DNA from: Opitutaceae bacterium
GTDB lineage: Bacteria; Verrucomicrobiota; Verrucomicrobiia; Opitutales; Opitutaceae
Reading direction: 5' to 3'
Assembly (NCBI GenBank): GCA_016795565.1
Contig: JAEUGW010000004.1
Location: 52,471 to 116,470 of the forward strand
DNA: 64,000 nt
The translations under genes and the position numbers were made by a program. Of the stretch, positions 57,096 to 64,000 are shown piece by piece. Positions within the stretch are counted from its first letter, which is position 1; every line of letters starts with the position of its first letter. A model generated the notes under the pieces. That model was not told where the DNA came from. It made no database searches and saw nothing but the letters and a program-made list of their open reading frames with translations.

Positions 57096-59347
57096 TGGAT
57101 TTGTGCTTCCGGTGTAATCCGGGCTGGCCAGCGGCGTCTCGGCGGCTATCCGGTTTAACTTTGCGCCCACTGTCCCCACTTTCCCGCCGTCTGGCTCTGC
57201 TGGCCCTGCTGCCCCTTGGTGTGATGCCGGCCCAGACCGCCCCGGCGGTGGATCCGGCGGTTGCCTTGCCCAAGTTTGAGGTGAAGGAGCATGCGGCGGA
57301 CGAGGCCTACGACGCCACCGGCCTGGGCTCACACGAGGAGGAGCTGCGCAGCGCGCCGTTCGCCAACGAGCTGACGATGGTGGACATTGACGCCGAGGAG
57401 GGCCTCAGCCTGGAGACGGCGGCGGAATTGTCCGCCATCAGCACCACGTCGCCCGCCGCCGTCGCGGCCGGTGAGGAGCGGCTCAACCTGCGCGGCTTCC
57501 CGACGCCGGTCCTGCGCAACGGCTTCATCCAGATCGGCATCCTCGAGACGCTGAATGTGGGCAAGACCATCGTCATCCAGGGTCCGCTCGTGCCGGTGCT
57601 GGGGCGCGCGGCTCCCGGCGGCATCCAGGATTTCATCACCACGCGGCCGCAGGCGAAGAACCGCAACCGGCTGGATCTCTCGGCCAGCACGCGGCACCGG
57701 CAGAAGGTGTCGGCCGAGGCCACCGGCACCCTGCGCAAGAACCGGCTCTGGCACCGCCTCGCCGTGGATTGGTCGCGCCGGACCGGCCCGGAGGAATTTG
57801 TGCGCGAGCAGGACCTGTTCATCAGCGGCGCGCTTACGGTGAAGCACAGCCGCGCCGCCAGCAGCCTGCTCAGCGTGGATTACCGGCGCCTCGACGCGGC
57901 GGTGACGCCCGGCATCCCCGAATACAAGCTGGCCGCCGGGCAGAAGGTGATCGGCCCCTACCTGCCGCTCGCGCATTTCAACGCCAACGGCCCGGACGCT
58001 GGCGTGTTGCGCCAGAGCCTCGTGGTCGGCGCGCAGTTCGAGGGCCAGCTCAACCGCGCGCTGGCGCTGCGGGCCGCCGCCGAGGGCTGGTGGCGCTCGA
58101 TCGACCAGGACCGGTTCACCACCTCGCAACTGGTGCTCGCCACCGGACTCTTCGAGGGCACGCGCGAGCCGCGCCATGTGGAACAGCGGCAGCACGCCCT
58201 GGCCACGCACCTTGAGCTGACCGCGCGTTTCCGCACCGGCACGCTGGAGCACAAACTCCTCGGCTACGCCGGCATGACCTGGGGCGATTACGACCGCGGC
58301 GAGCGGGCGCTGTCCATCGCGGACCGCAACGCGCTGCCGCTGGCCGTGCGCCGGTTCAACCCGGCCGCGCCGGACTATTTTTTCCCGGAGTTCAGCGAGG
58401 CCCTCTACTCGCGGGTCCTGACGGATCGCGGCGAGACCGCCCGCTACACCTCGGCCGAGATCAGCGACCGCGTGGCGTTCGCCCGGGGCCGCACGGTGCT
58501 GACGGCGGGCCTGCGCTCCGACGAGGTGGCCCTCACGGTGGACGACCGGCGGGCCACGGCCCCGCTCCCGCACACCCGCGACCGCACGGCGCAGCTGAGT
58601 TACCACATTGGCGTCAATCATCAGCTCCTGCGCAATCGCGTGCTGGTCTTCGCGACCGTGAGCACAGCCTTCGATCCTTCCACGCCGGTGGATGCGCGCA
58701 CCGGCCGCATCCAGGAGAACGAGACGACGCTCGGCTACGAGGGCGGGGTGAAGGGCCGCAGCCGCGACGGCCTGGTGGACTATTCCGCCTCGGCCTTCCT
58801 GCTCTACAACCGCCACATCGCCCGCCGCAATCCGCTCTACGATGATCCGGTGTTCGACGCCAACCAGACCCAGCCGCAGCTCGTCGCGGCTGGCGAGGAG
58901 CGTTTCGCCGGAGCCCGCGCGGAGTTCCGCTACCGGCTGTCGGCCACCTGCAACCTCGCCTTTCGCGGGGTTCACCTGGAAGCCATCACGACCCAGTCGC
59001 CCGCGCTCGGGCCGGAAGTGGGCCGGCAGATCGCGCGCCTGCCGCAGGACACCGCGACCGCCCAGTTCCGCCGCAACCCGCCCAAGGGCGCGGGCTTCAA
59101 CTGGGGCGCGAGCCTCAGCTACATCGGCGCCTACGTCGCCCACTACGAGGACGCCAAGCGCGCCTACCTCGCCTACCCTGGCTACGGCTTGCTGGGTCTG
59201 AACGCCGGGTATGCCTGGAAGCGCGGGCCGCGGCAGTTCAACGTCGCGCTCAACCTGCGCAATGCCCTCGATCGCGATCTGCTGGCGACCAACGCCCGCG
59301 TCGGCGCCGGCCGCGACCTGGGCTTCTCGGCGCGGGTCAGTTTCTGA
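57095..59347 (+). CDS. TonB-dependent receptor, second of pectin locus
   Basis: 750 residues from GTG 57095, which shares one base with the previous stop; TTG 57161 would give a tighter signal peptide (PLSRRLALLALLPLGVMPAQ). The plug region includes EERLNLRGFPTPVLRNGFIQ and RAAPGGIQDFITTRPQAKNR, and barrel strands follow to the C-terminal RVSF. It is shorter than the receptor at 42336 and lacks the carboxypeptidase-like domain. It may import a different pectin fragment, such as side-chain oligosaccharides released by the preceding fusion. Confidence 0.86.
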   Translation: MDLCFRCNPGWPAASRRLSGLTLRPLSPLSRRLALLALLPLGVMPAQTAPAVDPAVALPKFEVKEHAADEAYDATGLGSHEEELRSAPFANELTMVDIDAEEGLSLETAAELSAISTTSPAAVAAGEERLNLRGFPTPVLRNGFIQIGILETLNVGKTIVIQGPLVPVLGRAAPGGIQDFITTRPQAKNRNRLDLSASTRHRQKVSAEATGTLRKNRLWHRLAVDWSRRTGPEEFVREQDLFISGALTVKHSRAASSLLSVDYRRLDAAVTPGIPEYKLAAGQKVIGPYLPLAHFNANGPDAGVLRQSLVVGAQFEGQLNRALALRAAAEGWWRSIDQDRFTTSQLVLATGLFEGTREPRHVEQRQHALATHLELTARFRTGTLEHKLLGYAGMTWGDYDRGERALSIADRNALPLAVRRFNPAAPDYFFPEFSEALYSRVLTDRGETARYTSAEISDRVAFARGRTVLTAGLRSDEVALTVDDRRATAPLPHTRDRTAQLSYHIGVNHQLLRNRVLVFATVSTAFDPSTPVDARTGRIQENETTLGYEGGVKGRSRDGLVDYSASAFLLYNRHIARRNPLYDDPVFDANQTQPQLVAAGEERFAGARAEFRYRLSATCNLAFRGVHLEAITTQSPALGPEVGRQIARLPQDTATAQFRRNPPKGAGFNWGASLSYIGAYVAHYEDAKRAYLAYPGYGLLGLNAGYAWKRGPRQFNVALNLRNALDRDLLATNARVGAGRDLGFSARVSF

Positions 59348-59458
59348 ACCGTTTTTCGCGGCCGCGCGGGCTCGGAGCTTGCCGTTTTGGGGCGAAGATA
59401 ATTCCATGTTGGCCCGCTGTTTCATGGGTGAAACGACTGCGGCTGAACCTCCTTCCTT

Positions 59459-61375
59459 GTGTCCGCCATCAACGAATTCCTGCTGAAGCACCACCTGCGC
59501 ATCGCGCAGAATCCCTGCGTCTCGCCCGATTTTTGCCTCGACTGGCCGTCGCTGCAAAAATCCTTTGCCGACCCGGCCGCCGCCGGGCTGGTCTTCCATC
59601 CGAAGTCCACCTTCGAGACGGCCGCCGGCACCTGGACGCTGGTCGAGCAGGCCGCGACTGGCGACTGCGCGTGGCGCCTGGAGTCCAGGACGCTCAGTGA
59701 CCCGAGCCGGGTGCTCGCGGAGGGCGTGTCCACCAAGCCCGGCCGGGCGGCCTTTCCCGCCACCTGGGTCAACCTGCTCAAGCTGAAGAACCTCATCCAG
59801 GAACATGACGCGGGCTCGACGATCTTCCCGACCGCCGGCGCCCGGCTCGGCCGTAGCACGCTCGGTGTCGGCGCGCGCTTCACCACGCTGCACTGGCCCG
59901 CCGTCGAGTGGGCGATGAGCGCCCTCGAGATCGGCCTCACCGCCAACCAGAACTCCATCCCGCGCGAGCTCGTCTATGACGTGGACGCCATGCTCGGCAA
60001 CCGGCTCGACACCGTGCCGTTCCCGTTCATCGGCACCAATGTCCCCGAGGGCCACCAGGGCCAGAGCGTCGAGGGCATGAGCCACGGCTGCGTGCTCTCG
60101 AAGCTCAAGACGGGGTTCCACCGCCGCCGCATCGCCTGGTCCTTCAACGCCGACCACCAGCCCATCGGCGGCAAGTTCGATGTCCGCGAGGACGCGCTGG
60201 TCAAGGGCTGCCTGCTCGCCAGCTACATCACCTTCGACCTCTCGCCCGAGCTTGCGCTCAACCAGAAGGCGGATCTGGCCACGATCCCCGCTGAAGTGGT
60301 GAAGCAGACAAGGGCTCGTGTAGGGGCGGCGCTTGACGCCGCCCGCGGGCGCGCCCAAGGCGCGCCCCTGCAAGATGAGGAATTTAACCAGCTGCTCGCG
60401 ACCGTTTGGACGCCGATGCAAAAGATGAAGCGCCGCGACGAGAAATACGCCGCCGCTCGCGCCGCCGCGTTCACCACCGACGTGGGTCGCACCTATCTCC
60501 GCGAGCTCTCCATCGACGAGCTGCCCGGCCTGACCACGCCCGAGACGACCGCCATCATGCTCGCGCTGTGCGAGGTGCTCGGCATGCCGGTCAACTTCGT
60601 GGCCCCGGCCTTCGGCTTCCAGAAAAACACGCCGTATCCGGACAACGCCGCGCTGAAGAAGCTCATCGAGGCGCAGTGGAACGTCTGCAAGCAGTTCAAT
60701 GTCTCCATCGGCTTCCACTCCGGCTCCGGCAAGTCGGCGGAGAACTACCAGGTCATGGGCTCGGTCACGGGCAGCGCGCTCGAGATCAAGACCAGCGGCC
60801 GCTACACCTACGAGATGGGCGTGGCCCTCTCGCAATCCAGGAATCCCGCCGACGCCGCGCTCTGGCGCGATTGGTATCAGTTCACCGTGGACATGGCCGT
60901 CGCCGGCGCCTTCAGCGCCGACGCCACCGAGCAGAAAATGGCGCGCCTCTTCGTCACCACGTCGCTGGCGGCTGTAGGGGCGTCGCTTGACGACGCCCGC
61001 GGGCGCGCCCAAGGCGCGCCCCTACAAGACGTCTTCGCCTCGCCCGCCACCTGCCGCGCCGCCCTCGAGGCGTTGCCGCCCTCGGCCGAGCACATGATCT
61101 TCTTCGAATACAACTTCCTCTACGTGCTCGCCGCCGGCGGCCGGCCGGAGAAGGCCGCTCTCGGCGACCACACGCCCGCCGGCTACCAGCAGCGCGCCCG
61201 CTTCTACGCCGTCAGCGCCGAGACGCGCCTGCTCTTCTCCAAGCGCATCGCCGCTTACCTCATCTTCCTCGCCGAGAACACCGGCCTGGCGACCAAGGAA
61301 CGCTGCGCCGCCACCAGCAAGCTGCTGGCGAGCTACGCCACGCTCGAAGCGATGTTGAACGACATCTCGCGCTGA
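59459..61375 (+). CDS. uxaE: Tagaturonate epimerase-like protein (UxaE family)
   Basis: 638 residues from GTG 59459. Segments such as SHGCVLSKLKTGFHRRRIAW, NADHQPIGGKFDVRED and IGFHSGSGKSAENYQVMGSV recall the UxaE family (metal-dependent epimerase converting tagaturonate to fructuronate). The neighbouring UxaC gene and absence of a tagaturonate reductase in the window support that job. The protein carries two extra peptides (about residues 287-305 and 505-523) encoded by in-frame REP elements. Both read as ...DAARGRAQGAPLQD, which is not expected in the family. The enzyme is probably longer than usual for that reason among others. Family membership is likely but not certain. Confidence 0.7.
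   Translation: MSAINEFLLKHHLRIAQNPCVSPDFCLDWPSLQKSFADPAAAGLVFHPKSTFETAAGTWTLVEQAATGDCAWRLESRTLSDPSRVLAEGVSTKPGRAAFPATWVNLLKLKNLIQEHDAGSTIFPTAGARLGRSTLGVGARFTTLHWPAVEWAMSALEIGLTANQNSIPRELVYDVDAMLGNRLDTVPFPFIGTNVPEGHQGQSVEGMSHGCVLSKLKTGFHRRRIAWSFNADHQPIGGKFDVREDALVKGCLLASYITFDLSPELALNQKADLATIPAEVVKQTRARVGAALDAARGRAQGAPLQDEEFNQLLATVWTPMQKMKRRDEKYAAARAAAFTTDVGRTYLRELSIDELPGLTTPETTAIMLALCEVLGMPVNFVAPAFGFQKNTPYPDNAALKKLIEAQWNVCKQFNVSIGFHSGSGKSAENYQVMGSVTGSALEIKTSGRYTYEMGVALSQSRNPADAALWRDWYQFTVDMAVAGAFSADATEQKMARLFVTTSLAAVGASLDDARGRAQGAPLQDVFASPATCRAALEALPPSAEHMIFFEYNFLYVLAAGGRPEKAALGDHTPAGYQQRARFYAVSAETRLLFSKRIAAYLIFLAENTGLATKERCAATSKLLASYATLEAMLNDISR
60319..60372. repeat. Cloverleaf REP inside UxaE-like gene, copy 1
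   Basis: Outer TGTAGGGGCG pairs with CGCCCCTGCA (one mismatch). Two inner hairpins are GGGCGGCG/CGCCGCCC around CTTGA and GGGCGCGCC/GGCGCGCCC around CAA. It is 54 bp, a multiple of three, and is read through as peptide. Confidence 0.85.
60973..61026. repeat. Cloverleaf REP inside UxaE-like gene, copy 2
   Basis: TGTAGGGGCG (60973-60982) and CGCCCCTACA (61017-61026) pair perfectly; inner hairpins GGGCGTCG/CGACGCCC and GGGCGCGCC/GGCGCGCCC. Same 54-bp length and same reading phase as copy 1, giving the related peptide DDARGRAQGAPLQD. Confidence 0.87.
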
Positions 61376-61379
61376 CACG

Positions 61380-62921
61380 ATGAGCCCGGCCGGCAAATGG
61401 ACGTTCGTGGCGCTGCTTCTGGCGGTGCCGGCTCTTGCCCAGCAATCAAAGCTCGCGGCGCTCGGACCGGACGGGCGGCTGCACTACGCGGCCTACACGG
61501 AGCAGGGCGACAGGCTGCCGGACTTCTCCCACTGCGGCTACGGCGGGGGCGGTGTGCCGCTGCCAAACGCAGCGGTGAAGGTCGCGCTTGAGCCACAGTC
61601 GGGCGGGACGGATGATGCCCCGCGCATTCAGGCGGCTTTGGACCGGGTGGCCGCCTTGCCGCTGGGCGCGGATGGATTGCGCGGGGTGGTTCTCCTGCGG
61701 CGCGGCACTTATCGCTGCGGCGCAACGTTGCGCATCACCGCCAGCGGCGTCGTGTTGCGCGGCGAGGGCAAGGATGAGGGCGGCACACTGCTTCTCGCGA
61801 CCTTTCGCACGGCCAAGCCGCTGGTGCAGATTGGCGGCAAGGAGGGCCCGAAGGCGCACGGCCCAGCCGCCGAGGTGGCCGACGACTATGTGCCGGTCGG
61901 GGCGGTCAGCCTGACCGTGGACAACGCCGGGGATTTTGTCGTCGGGCAGAAGGTCTTTGTCATCCGCCGCGGCAATGCCGCATGGATTTCCGCGATCGGG
62001 ATGGATCGGATCACGCCCCGCGCGGCGGATCCGGGTTCGACGAGGCAGTGGCAGCCGTTCGAGTTGAAATTCGATCGCGTCATCACCGCCATTGACGGCC
62101 GGCGGCTGACCTTCGACGCACCCATCGGCTGCGCCCTCGACCGCCGCTGGGGCGGTGGGGCGGTGCAACGCTACGACGACCCGGAACGCATCGCGCATTG
62201 CGGGGTGGAGTTTTTCCGCGCGCTTTCGGCCTACGACCCCAGCAAGCGCGAGAGCCAGGGGGGCGTCATGACCGAGGTCGATGAGGAGCATGCGACGTGG
62301 CTGATGGATTTCGGCGCCGTGAAAAACGCCTGGGCCCGGCATCTCGTGACCGAAAAATTCCAACACGGCCCCGCCGTGCTGCGGGCCGCGGCGAAATGGG
62401 TGACGGTCGAGGACTGCTCCGGCGTGGCGCCGGTCTCGCTCATCACCGGCGGCCGGCGCTACACCTACAATATCCAAGGCGCGCAGCTCGTGCTCGTGCA
62501 GCGTTGCTACGCGGATGAGGCGCGGCACGCCTTTGTGTTCGGGGCCCGGGTGCCGGGGCCGAACGTGTTCCTCGACTGCAAGTCCGAGCGCAACCATGCG
62601 AGATCCGAGCCGCACGAGCGCTGGTCGGTCGCCGGCCTTTTCGACAACGTCGACTCCGACATCGCCCTGCAGGACCGCCAGTCGATGGGCACGGGACACG
62701 GTTGGTCGGGCGCCAACTACGTCGCGTGGAACTGCCGCGGCATGCTCATCTGCCAGCAGCCGCCCACCGCGCAGAATTTTGCCATCGGCTTCACCGGCCA
62801 GCGCGGCAAGGAGGCCTTCGCCCCGCGCCCCGCCGGCTGGTGGGAAAGCGAGGGCACGCCCGTGACCCCACGCAGTCTCTACCAGCAGCAGCTGCTGGAT
62901 CGCCTTTCCGCTTCACGTTGA
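61380..62921 (+). CDS. Exported beta-helix (pectate-lyase-superfamily) protein
   Basis: 513 residues with a signal peptide (MSPAGKWTFVALLLAVPALA). After FSHCGYGGGGVPLPNAAVKV it shows the Pectate_lyase_3-like lead GTDDAPRIQAALDRVAALPL and parallel beta-helix rungs (LLRRGTYRCGATLRITASGV, VTVEDCSGVAPVSLITGGRR, RHAFVFGARVPGPNVFLDCK). No GH28 Asp triad is obvious, so it may be an uncharacterised lyase, a binding protein or a decarboxylase-like enzyme. It lies 4 bp after the epimerase gene and 19 bp before uxaC, so it is part of the pectin locus. Confidence 0.8.
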   Translation: MSPAGKWTFVALLLAVPALAQQSKLAALGPDGRLHYAAYTEQGDRLPDFSHCGYGGGGVPLPNAAVKVALEPQSGGTDDAPRIQAALDRVAALPLGADGLRGVVLLRRGTYRCGATLRITASGVVLRGEGKDEGGTLLLATFRTAKPLVQIGGKEGPKAHGPAAEVADDYVPVGAVSLTVDNAGDFVVGQKVFVIRRGNAAWISAIGMDRITPRAADPGSTRQWQPFELKFDRVITAIDGRRLTFDAPIGCALDRRWGGGAVQRYDDPERIAHCGVEFFRALSAYDPSKRESQGGVMTEVDEEHATWLMDFGAVKNAWARHLVTEKFQHGPAVLRAAAKWVTVEDCSGVAPVSLITGGRRYTYNIQGAQLVLVQRCYADEARHAFVFGARVPGPNVFLDCKSERNHARSEPHERWSVAGLFDNVDSDIALQDRQSMGTGHGWSGANYVAWNCRGMLICQQPPTAQNFAIGFTGQRGKEAFAPRPAGWWESEGTPVTPRSLYQQQLLDRLSASR

Positions 62922-62940
62922 ACCATCCTGTCTTCCTGTC

Positions 62941-64000
62941 ATGCCCGCCTTCATCCACGACGACTTCCTGCTCCACACCGACGCCGCCCGCGACCTGTAT
63001 CACCACTTCGCGAAGGCCGAGCCGATCTACGACTACCACTGCCACCTCCCGCAGGCGCTGATCGCGAGCAACCACCGGTTCGCCGACCTCTCCGAGATCT
63101 GGCTGGGTGGCGACCACTACAAGTGGCGCGCCATGCGCGCCAACGGCGTGTCGGAGCGCGTCTGCACCGGGGACGCTCCGCCGCGCGAGAAGTTCGACGC
63201 CTGGTGCGCGGCCGTGCCCAACACGCTCGGCAACCCGCTCTACCACTGGTCCCATCTCGAGCTCGCGCGCTACTTCGGCATCACCGACCTCATCAGCCCG
63301 AAGTCGGCGGACGCCATCTGGCAGCAGGCCAATGCCAAGCTGGCCGGCATGCGGGTGCACGACATCCTTGCGGCGAACAAGGTCGCCGTCATCTGCACGA
63401 CCGACGACCCGGCCGACCCGCTCGCCGACCACGCGAAGATCGCCCAACTCGGCATCAGGACGAAGGTTTACCCGACCTTCCGGCCCGACAAGGCGCTCGG
63501 CGTCAACGCCCCCGCCGCCTACAACGCCTGGCTCGAGAAACTCGGCGGCGAGGCGAAGGTCGCCATCCGGACCTTCGACGACCTGCTCACCGCGCTGAAG
63601 CAGCGGCACGCTGATTTCCATGCTGCGGGCGGTCGCTTGTCCGACCACGGCCTAGAAAGTGCGCTGGCCGAACCCTGCACGCACGCCGAAGCGACCGCGA
63701 TCTTCGCCGCTGCCCGCGCCGGCCGGGCCGCGTCCCCCGCCGACTGGGCGAAGTTCGGCTCGTTCCTCATGCTCGAGTTCGGCCGCTGGGACGCGAAGGC
63801 CGGCTGGACCAAGCAGCTCCACCTCGGCGCCCTGCGCAACAACAACACCCGCCTGCTTAAGGCCCTCGGGCCCGACACCGGCTTCGACTCCATCGGCGAC
63901 TTCAACCAGGCCCGCGCGCTCAGCAATTACCTCAACGCCCTCGACGCGACCGGCGAGCTGCCGCGCACCGTGCTCTACAACCTGAACCCGGCCGACAACT
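62941..64000 (+). CDS. uxaC: Uronate (glucuronate/galacturonate) isomerase, 3'-truncated by window
   Basis: At least 353 residues from ATG 62941, still open at the window end. It is a TIM-barrel amidohydrolase-superfamily isomerase: PIYDYHCHLPQALIASNHRF (metal His 33, 35), GDHYKWRAMRANGVSERVCT, NPLYHWSHLELARYFGITDL and VAVICTTDDPADPLADHAKI match UxaC. It converts galacturonate to tagaturonate and glucuronate to fructuronate. With the UxaE-like epimerase, tagaturonate can be led into the fructuronate branch. The C-terminal region (about 110 residues) lies outside the window. Confidence 0.94.
   Translation, partial: MPAFIHDDFLLHTDAARDLYHHFAKAEPIYDYHCHLPQALIASNHRFADLSEIWLGGDHYKWRAMRANGVSERVCTGDAPPREKFDAWCAAVPNTLGNPLYHWSHLELARYFGITDLISPKSADAIWQQANAKLAGMRVHDILAANKVAVICTTDDPADPLADHAKIAQLGIRTKVYPTFRPDKALGVNAPAAYNAWLEKLGGEAKVAIRTFDDLLTALKQRHADFHAAGGRLSDHGLESALAEPCTHAEATAIFAAARAGRAASPADWAKFGSFLMLEFGRWDAKAGWTKQLHLGALRNNNTRLLKALGPDTGFDSIGDFNQARALSNYLNALDATGELPRTVLYNLNPADN

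Noticed and set aside
57329..61012. A 1227-codon minus-strand open frame
   Set aside because: Antisense to the second TonB receptor and the UxaE-like gene; same base-composition effect and no recognisable domains.
62020..62060. A GGTTCGA-like T-loop string suggesting a tRNA
   Set aside because: It lies within the beta-helix gene and has no matching acceptor or anticodon stems. No tRNA or rRNA gene was recognised in the window.

Overview
The window is high-GC bacterial DNA with dense, often overlapping genes. The gene families suggest a member of the Verrucomicrobiota, most likely Opitutaceae: carboxypeptidase-like and STN-type TonB-dependent receptors, an ADOP-type MacB/FtsX permease, a DUF4861 protein, multidomain pectinases and a UxaE-like epimerase. 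This placement is inferred from family content; no rRNA or other phylogenetic marker is present. Short palindromic (REP/MITE-like) repeats are scattered through the gaps and in places inside genes.

Layout. 1-2830: the end of a heavy-metal P-type ATPase, a small toxin-antitoxin pair and a membrane protein with a four-helix sensor-like domain. 2835-9525 (minus strand): an M24 peptidase, a TPR protein, an ADOP permease and a NarL-type two-component pair. 9687-11002: an insertion sequence with doubled terminal repeats that has removed the start of a small LuxR-type regulator. 11278-22384 (plus strand): a FecI-like sigma factor, a FecR-like anti-sigma factor, an STN-type TonB receptor, a secreted protein with five thioredoxin-like modules, a second copy of the small LuxR-type regulator and an M16 protease. 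This looks like a cell-surface signalling and envelope-maintenance cassette.

22606-34955: an HD-domain gene, then minus-strand type IV pilus/pseudopilin genes (a PilM-PilN fusion, PilO, a PilP-like protein, PilV/PilW/PilX-like minor pilins and a GspG/H-like pilin). Two toxin-antitoxin modules and a gluconokinase gene lie among them. Two of the minor pilins carry modules resembling carbohydrate-binding CBM5/12 domains. 34971-39199: small housekeeping genes (FKBP, S4 protein, CvfB), a membrane metalloprotease-like gene split by an in-frame stop between two copies of a MITE-like element, and an exported amidohydrolase.

39431-64000: a large pectin/homogalacturonan utilisation locus. The minus-strand arm holds an IclR regulator, KDPG aldolase and KDG kinase. 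The divergent plus-strand arm holds a TonB receptor, KduI, KduD, a DUF4861 protein, a GH105-GH28 fusion, a hexuronate MFS transporter, a PL10 pectate lyase, a CE8 pectin methylesterase, a CE12-GH43 fusion, a second TonB receptor, a UxaE-like epimerase, a beta-helix protein and uronate isomerase UxaC (cut by the window edge). Together these de-esterify, cut and import pectin fragments and take both saturated and unsaturated uronates to 2-keto-3-deoxygluconate, pyruvate and glyceraldehyde-3-phosphate.

The most unusual observations are: two in-frame cloverleaf REP elements inside the UxaE-like gene; alternating intact and degenerate thioredoxin modules; CBM-like modules on minor pilins; a set of 17-bp GTA-N11-TAC palindromes; and the nonsense-split HEFGH protein flanked by paired repeats.
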